Source: an uncultured Eubacteriales bacterium (GTDB lineage: Bacteria > Bacillota > Clostridia > Oscillospirales > Acutalibacteraceae). Taken from it: 10,738 bases of DNA. The stretch is from positions 1 to 10,738 of the forward strand of contig CAKSUE010000010.1 in NCBI GenBank assembly GCA_934501135.1, written 5' to 3'. Position numbers and translations under genes: made by a program. Below, one piece after another: positions 6,604-10,738 of the stretch. Each line of letters begins with the position of its first letter. Position 1 is the first letter of the stretch. The notes below the pieces were generated by a model. It saw only the letters and a program-made list of their open reading frames with translations. It did not search any database and was not told the DNA's origin.

Positions 6604-7638
6604 ATGGGCTTGGCAGGAAGAAAAGCTAAAATTCTAAATGCTATAGTGGAAATATACGTTAAAACAGGTGAGCCTGTATCTTCAAAGGCTGTATGTGATG
6701 CTCTCGATATTTCTGTTTCTCCTGCAACTGTAAGAAATGATATGTCTGCTTTAGTAGATATGGGATTGTTGGAACAACCTCATACATCTGCCGGAAGAAT
6801 TCCTTCTCATTTAGGATATAGAGAATATATAAACAGCTTAAAGCAGCAGGACCTTTCACCTATTTCTTGCTATGATAGAGACTTTATAAACAGTAATTTG
6901 TCTTCTGCTTTTGATCCTGAGCATCTTCTTGAGGAAGCTTCGCAGGTACTTGCAGATCTTACTAAATTTGTAGCAATTTCTACTGCTCCTCCTGGCACCA
7001 ATTCTGTAATACGAAAAATTGATTTTGTTCAAACTGGTCGCCATAGTGTAATGATGGTAATTATCACATCTACAGGTCTTATAAAAAATAAACTTTTTAG
7101 AAGTGATTATGAGGTTACTCCAGACATATTAAAGGTTTTTTACTGTGTAATTAACGATAAATTTTCCGGCGTTTCAGTGTCATCTATAACACCTGAATTT
7201 ATTGAGCCTATATCAATAGCGTTAGGGGAATTAACATCACTTCTATACCCTGTTTTTGAGGCACTCATAGAATCATCAAAAGAAATACTAGGAGCTTCAA
7301 TAAATTTAGATGGACAAAACAATTTACTTTTCTTGCCTAATTTTGATATTGACGGCGTAAGAAAAATTATGGATTTTCTTAATAGACGTGATGAAATAAT
7401 TAAGCTAATTTTACAAAATAAAAGTCAAAGGATAAATGTCTTAATAGGTTTAGAAAGCGAGCGTCCAGAATTGGCAGATTCCAGTATAATAATTTCTCAC
7501 TATAAATTAAGAGGAAAAGAATCTGGCGCAATAGCTATAATAGGTCCTACAAGAATGGACTATAAAAAGGCAATTACAAATCTTGAATATCTAACTAAAA
7601 CTGTAGGAAAACTTCTATCTGATATTCTTGATACTTAG
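6604..7638 (+). CDS. hrcA: Heat-inducible transcription repressor HrcA
   Basis: Represses class I heat-shock operons by binding CIRCE. Active HrcA depends on GroEL in well-studied Firmicutes, so chaperone titration by unfolded protein relieves repression. The 344-residue protein has the family's usual length. Residues about 1-75 form the winged-helix DNA-binding domain, with GEPVSSKAV, SPATVRNDMSAL (39-50) and LEQPHTSAGRIPSHLGYREY (56-75), all close to the family signature. The rest is the GAF-like dimerisation domain, including LFLPNFDIDG and a C-terminal IAIIGPTRMDYKKAI stretch. ATG 6604 has AAGAGGT at 6591-6597, 6 nt upstream. It is the first full gene after the CIRCE site, and grpE starts 39 nt downstream with no terminator between them. 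Confidence 0.97.
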   Translation: MGLAGRKAKILNAIVEIYVKTGEPVSSKAVCDALDISVSPATVRNDMSALVDMGLLEQPHTSAGRIPSHLGYREYINSLKQQDLSPISCYDRDFINSNLSSAFDPEHLLEEASQVLADLTKFVAISTAPPGTNSVIRKIDFVQTGRHSVMMVIITSTGLIKNKLFRSDYEVTPDILKVFYCVINDKFSGVSVSSITPEFIEPISIALGELTSLLYPVFEALIESSKEILGASINLDGQNNLLFLPNFDIDGVRKIMDFLNRRDEIIKLILQNKSQRINVLIGLESERPELADSSIIISHYKLRGKESGAIAIIGPTRMDYKKAITNLEYLTKTVGKLLSDILDT

Positions 7639-7660
7639 TAATAAATATATCGTTTATATG

Positions 7661-7667
7661 AAAGGAG
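7661..7667 (+). promoter_or_regulatory. Ribosome binding site for the TTG start of grpE
   Basis: AAAGGAG lies 10 nt before the TTG at 7678-7680. No in-frame ATG is nearby, and the reading frame downstream of the TTG begins the acidic tail expected for GrpE. This supports TTG as the true start. Confidence 0.75.
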
Positions 7668-7677
7668 ACAGTACCAC

Positions 7678-8235
7678 TTGAATAATAAAAATAACGATAA
7701 AGTTGAAATCGATACAGAAAATGTTACTGTTGATGAAAAAGAAAATGTTGAAGAATCGTCTGAAAACAGTAATAACAACGAAAATTCATCTTTAAAAGAA
7801 ACCGAAAAATTAAAGAATGATCTAGCTTCAAAAACTGATTTATTATTAAGAACCGCAGCTGAATATGAAAATTACAGAAAAAGAACAGAAAGAGAAAAGG
7901 CATCTATTTACGCAGATGCAACCGCTTTTGCAGTATCTGCCATATTACCTATAGCAGATAGCCTTGAAAGAGCGATGCAATCTTTAGAAAGCGCAAATGA
8001 GGAATATAAAAAGGGACTTGAGCTTATAAAAAATCAATTAAATGAGTCCTTTAAAACATTAGGCGTAGAAACCTTTGGAGAAAAGGGAGATAAATTTAAC
8101 CCAGATATCCACAATGCTATATCTCATATAGAAAATGACGAATTAGATGAAAATGTGATTTCGGAAGTATTTCAAAAGGGATATAAACTAACAGATAAAA
8201 TAATTAGGTATGCAATGGTGCAGGCTGCAAATTAA
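7678..8235 (+). CDS. grpE: Nucleotide exchange factor GrpE
   Basis: Releases ADP from DnaK and so resets the chaperone cycle in the cytoplasm. The 185-residue protein begins at TTG. Residues 1-38 are an acidic, Asn/Glu-rich tail likely to be disordered, and about 40-88 a long coiled-coil helix for dimerisation. The family motif LLRTAAEYENYRKRTEREK is at 56-74 and LPIADSLERAM at 90-100. The C-terminal beta domain that contacts the DnaK ATPase lobe runs from about 127, with FNPDIHNAISHIE (140-152) and VFQKGYKLTDKIIRYAMV (164-181). It lies between hrcA and dnaK, 39 nt and 52 nt from its neighbours, which indicates a shared transcript. The TTG start may lower its output relative to DnaK, which has ATG and a perfect AGGAGG. 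Confidence 0.97.
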   Translation: MNNKNNDKVEIDTENVTVDEKENVEESSENSNNNENSSLKETEKLKNDLASKTDLLLRTAAEYENYRKRTEREKASIYADATAFAVSAILPIADSLERAMQSLESANEEYKKGLELIKNQLNESFKTLGVETFGEKGDKFNPDIHNAISHIENDELDENVISEVFQKGYKLTDKIIRYAMVQAAN

Positions 8236-8287
8236 AATTGTTAAATATAAATTTAAATAATTATATTTTATTAGGAGGAAATTAAAA

Positions 8288-10120
8288 ATGGCAAAAACAA
8301 TAGGAATAGACTTAGGTACAACAAACTCATGTGTAGCAGTTATTGAGGGTGGTGAACCCGTAGTTATTACAAATGCAGAAGGAACAAGGACTACTCCATC
8401 TGTAGTAGCATTTTCTAAAACTGGAGAAAGAATGATTGGTCAAGTTGCAAAACGCCAGGCTATTACTAATCCAGACAGAACTATATCTTCAATAAAAAGA
8501 GAAATGGGAACTAACCACAAAACTAAAATAGATGATAAAGATTATTCCCCACAAGAGATTTCTGCTATGATTCTTCAAAAGTTAAAATCAGATGCAGAAG
8601 CATATTTAGGAGACAAAGTAACACAGGCTGTTATAACAGTTCCTGCATACTTTACAGATGCTCAACGTCAGGCCACAAAAGATGCAGGTAAAATTGCAGG
8701 ATTAGAGGTAAAACGTATAATCAACGAGCCAACTGCAGCTGCATTGTCTTACGGTATAGATAAAGAAAATGATCAAAAAATTATGGTTTACGACTTAGGT
8801 GGAGGAACTTTCGACGTATCAATAATAGAAATGGGCGATGGTGTTCAGGAAGTTCTTGCAACAGCTGGAAATAACCGTCTTGGTGGAGACGACTTCGACC
8901 AAAGAGTAATTGATTGGATAGCAAGCTCATTTAAGGCTGAGTCAGGAATTGATCTTAAAGGCGATAAGATGGCTATGCAAAGACTTAAAGAGGCTGCAGA
9001 GAAAGCTAAAATTGAGTTATCTGGAGTTACTTCAACAGCAATTAACCTTCCATTTATAACTGCTGATGCAACTGGCCCTAAACACTTAGACTTAACATTA
9101 ACTAGAGCAAAGTTTAATGAACTCACATCTGATCTTGTTGAAAAAACAATGGGTCCAGTACGTCAAGCACTACAAGATTCAGGATTATCAATAAGCCAAA
9201 TTGACAAAGTATTAATGGTTGGTGGATCTTCAAGAATCCCTGCTGTTCAAGAAGCTGTAAAAGGATTCACCGGTAAAGAACCATTTAAAGGAATTAATCC
9301 TGACGAATGCGTAGCAATTGGTGCTGCAATTCAGGCTGGTGTTCTTGGTGGTGAAGTTGAAGGTTTATTACTACTCGATGTTACTCCTCTATCTTTAGGT
9401 GTTGAAACTATGGGTGGAGTTATGACAAAAATTATCGAGAGAAATACAACAATACCAACAAAGAAAAGCCAAATATTCTCTACTGCTGCTGATGGCCAAA
9501 CTCAAGTTGAAGTTAATGTTTTACAAGGCGAAAGAGAATTTGCAAGAGATAATAAACAATTAGGTTTATTTAAGCTTGATGGTATTGCACCTGCTCCAAG
9601 AGGAATACCTCAAATAGAAGTTACATTTGATATTGATGCAAATGGTATAGTAAATGTTTATGCTAAAGATTTAGGAACTGGCAAAGAACAAAATATAACA
9701 ATTACATCAAGCACAAATATGTCTAAAGATGATATTGATAAGGCTGTTAAAGAAGCCGAACAATTTGCAGCAGAAGACAAAAAACGTAGAGAAGAAATTG
9801 ATACTAAAAATGAAGCTGATAATCTCTGCTATTCTGTTGAGAAACTAATTTCCGACAGTGGAGATAAAATTCCTGAAGATGATAAACAAAAATTAAATGA
9901 AAAAGTTTCATCTCTAAAAGAGACTATTAAATCAAATGATATAAGCGCAATTAAAAGTGGAATAGAAGAGCTTCAAAAATTAATGTATGAAGTTTCTGCA
10001 AAATTATATCAACAAGCTGCCCCTGAACAAGGCGCACCCGCACCTGAAGGTGGTCAGACAGAGCAAACAGATGGTAATAACGTTTATGATGCCGATTACA
10101 AGGATGTAGACAACAATTAA
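8288..10120 (+). CDS. dnaK: Molecular chaperone DnaK (Hsp70)
   Basis: ATP-driven Hsp70 that holds and releases unfolded polypeptides with DnaJ and GrpE. The 610 residues show the full architecture. The nucleotide-binding domain (about 1-355) has [14 protein letters not shown] (5-18), [13 protein letters not shown] (144-156), [10 protein letters not shown] (169-178) and VGGSSRIP (311-318). The interdomain linker LLLLDVTP (360-367) is followed by the substrate-binding beta domain (about 368-480), a helical lid (about 480-575), a Gln/Pro/Gly-rich tail and the end motif [11 protein letters not shown]. Between SSIKREMG and DYSPQEIS the sequence is short. It lacks the insert of roughly 24 residues found in Gram-negative DnaK, which supports a Gram-positive origin. 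ATG 8288 is preceded 9 nt upstream by AGGAGG (8273-8278), the strongest ribosome binding site in the operon. A large stem-loop follows the stop codon. Confidence 0.99.
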   Translation: MAKTIGIDLGTTNSCVAVIEGGEPVVITNAEGTRTTPSVVAFSKTGERMIGQVAKRQAITNPDRTISSIKREMGTNHKTKIDDKDYSPQEISAMILQKLKSDAEAYLGDKVTQAVITVPAYFTDAQRQATKDAGKIAGLEVKRIINEPTAAALSYGIDKENDQKIMVYDLGGGTFDVSIIEMGDGVQEVLATAGNNRLGGDDFDQRVIDWIASSFKAESGIDLKGDKMAMQRLKEAAEKAKIELSGVTSTAINLPFITADATGPKHLDLTLTRAKFNELTSDLVEKTMGPVRQALQDSGLSISQIDKVLMVGGSSRIPAVQEAVKGFTGKEPFKGINPDECVAIGAAIQAGVLGGEVEGLLLLDVTPLSLGVETMGGVMTKIIERNTTIPTKKSQIFSTAADGQTQVEVNVLQGEREFARDNKQLGLFKLDGIAPAPRGIPQIEVTFDIDANGIVNVYAKDLGTGKEQNITITSSTNMSKDDIDKAVKEAEQFAAEDKKRREEIDTKNEADNLCYSVEKLISDSGDKIPEDDKQKLNEKVSSLKETIKSNDISAIKSGIEELQKLMYEVSAKLYQQAAPEQGAPAPEGGQTEQTDGNNVYDADYKDVDNN

Positions 10121-10127
10121 TAGATGT

Positions 10128-10178
10128 TAAAGGAGTTCTGCTATACGGGATATCCCGTATAGCATTCTGGCTTCTTTA
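10128..10178 (+). repeat. 26-bp perfect palindrome inside a larger stem, dnaK-dnaJ intergenic region
   Basis: TGCTATACGGGAT (10139-10151) is followed directly by its exact reverse complement ATCCCGTATAGCA (10152-10164). As RNA this gives an 11-bp stem with an ATAT loop. Flanking sequences TAAAGGAG (10128-10135) and CTTCTTTA (10171-10178) can add an 8-bp outer stem with one G-U pair, separated by a small internal loop. The left outer arm hides a Shine-Dalgarno-like AAAGGAG; the dnaJ ribosome binding site at 10191 stays free. There is no U-run after the stem, so it is not a classical terminator. A role in mRNA processing, 3'-end protection of the dnaK message or partial attenuation before dnaJ is inferred. 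A DNA-binding protein site is an alternative. Confidence 0.85.
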
Positions 10179-10190
10179 CCCCTTATTTAT

Positions 10191-10195
10191 AGGAG
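10191..10195 (+). promoter_or_regulatory. Ribosome binding site for the TTG start of dnaJ
   Basis: AGGAG lies 9 nt upstream of TTG 10205-10207. The GTG at 10195 is in a different frame. The protein from this TTG starts AEKKDFYEV, the normal position for a DnaJ N-terminus, so the TTG start is well supported. Confidence 0.8.
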
Positions 10196-10204
10196 TGATA
10201 ATTT

Positions 10205-10738
10205 TTGGCCGAAAAAAAAGATTTTTATGAAGTTATGGGTGTTCCTAAAAATGCTACTGATGATGAGATAAAAAAAGCATATAGAAAGTTAGCAAAAAAG
10301 TATCATCCTGATCTAAACCCTAATGACAAAGTGGCAGAGGGTAAATTCAAAGAAGTTAATGAAGCGTATGAAGTTTTATCTGATAAAGAAAAACGTGCTA
10401 GATATGATCAATTTGGTCATGCTGGAGTAGATCCTAGTTATGGTGCAGGACCAAGTACAGGAAGTCCGTTTGGGCAAGATATAGACCTAGGAGATATTTT
10501 TAACAGCTTCTTTGGTGGATTTGGTGGATCTGGTAGACACAGAGCAAATCCAAATGCTCCAAGAAAAGGTAGTGACACTGAGTCAACTGTAAATATATCA
10601 TTTGAAGAAGCCGCTAAGGGATGTAAAAAAGAGGTTACATACCATAACATAGAAACTTGTAGTAAGTGCTCTGGATCTGGTGCAGAACCTGGTACATCTC
10701 CTAAAACTTGTCCTACATGCCATGGTACAGGTCAAGTA
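10205..10738 (+). CDS. dnaJ: Chaperone protein DnaJ (partial, C-terminus off the right edge)
   Basis: Hsp40 co-chaperone that delivers clients to DnaK and stimulates its ATPase. The window holds the first 178 codons. The J domain covers about 6-70, with the catalytic HPD tripeptide at 34-36 and the following [14 protein letters not shown] helix. A Gly/Phe-rich region covers about 71-112 ([13 protein letters not shown]). Next comes the start of the client-binding region ([16 protein letters not shown]) and the first two of four expected zinc-finger repeats: Cys152-x-x-Cys155-x-G-x-G and Cys169-x-x-Cys172-x-G-x-G. This makes it a type I DnaJ. The missing part should hold two more zinc repeats and the C-terminal substrate and dimerisation domains. 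It starts at TTG, 84 nt after dnaK and past the intergenic stem-loop, and probably shares the operon transcript. Confidence 0.97.
   Translation, partial: MAEKKDFYEVMGVPKNATDDEIKKAYRKLAKKYHPDLNPNDKVAEGKFKEVNEAYEVLSDKEKRARYDQFGHAGVDPSYGAGPSTGSPFGQDIDLGDIFNSFFGGFGGSGRHRANPNAPRKGSDTESTVNISFEEAAKGCKKEVTYHNIETCSKCSGSGAEPGTSPKTCPTCHGTGQV

Noticed and set aside
8238..8267. Possible internal promoter before dnaK (TTGTTA, 18 nt, TATATT)
   Set aside because: Transcription would start at or inside the dnaK ribosome binding site, and the sequence is almost pure AT, where such matches arise by chance.
8243..8268. Inverted repeat AAATATAA / TTATATTT upstream of dnaK
   Set aside because: The 8-bp stem is all A-U and expected by chance in this AT-rich spacer; too weak to call a regulatory hairpin.
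10124..10162. 12-codon ORF (MLKEFCYTGYPV) between dnaK and dnaJ
   Set aside because: No ribosome binding site precedes its ATG, and its codons are dictated by the palindrome.
10438..10650. 70-residue minus-strand ORF
   Set aside because: Antisense to the well-supported dnaJ frame, in its Gly/Phe-rich and zinc-finger region, with no independent support.

Overview
The window comes from an AT-rich Gram-positive bacterium, most likely a low-GC Firmicute of the class Clostridia. The reasons are the hrcA-grpE-dnaK-dnaJ order behind a perfect CIRCE operator, lipoproteins in place of free periplasmic proteins, clean sigma-A type promoters, strong GGAGG-like ribosome binding sites, frequent TTG starts, and a DnaK that lacks the N-terminal insert typical of Gram-negative DnaK. 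The genus cannot be named from the sequence.

Layout. (1) 1-1496, minus strand: a fused amino-acid ABC transporter subunit (lipoprotein binding domain plus permease), cut by the left edge. (2) 1497-1788: a divergent intergenic region with one convincing promoter for each direction. (3) 1789-3084: a lipoprotein with a BtuF/FecB-like metal or cobalamin-type binding fold and a C-terminal peptidoglycan-binding domain. (4) 3116-6376: a cell-wall synthesis unit with its own near-consensus promoter. It encodes an FHA-SEDS (FtsW/RodA-type) glycosyltransferase and a class B penicillin-binding protein, and ends at a rho-independent terminator. (5) 6432-10738: the heat-shock operon, with promoter, CIRCE, a short leader, hrcA, grpE, dnaK and dnaJ. 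dnaJ runs off the right edge.

How the genes work together. The SEDS protein polymerises glycan strands and the class B PBP cross-links them. The FHA domain suggests that the pair is controlled by a Ser/Thr kinase encoded elsewhere. The preceding lipoprotein may sit on the wall in the same neighbourhood. HrcA represses its own operon through CIRCE. GrpE, DnaK and DnaJ form the standard chaperone cycle, and a large stem-loop between dnaK and dnaJ may set the DnaJ:DnaK ratio.

Most of the window is ordinary chromosomal core sequence. I see no mobile element, CRISPR array, tRNA or rRNA. The points most worth a second look are the FHA-SEDS fusion with a start that must be moved downstream of its own promoter, the binding-fold/peptidoglycan-binding lipoprotein, the perfect 26-bp palindrome between dnaK and dnaJ, and a short leader ORF with a 16S-3'-end-like sequence between CIRCE and hrcA.
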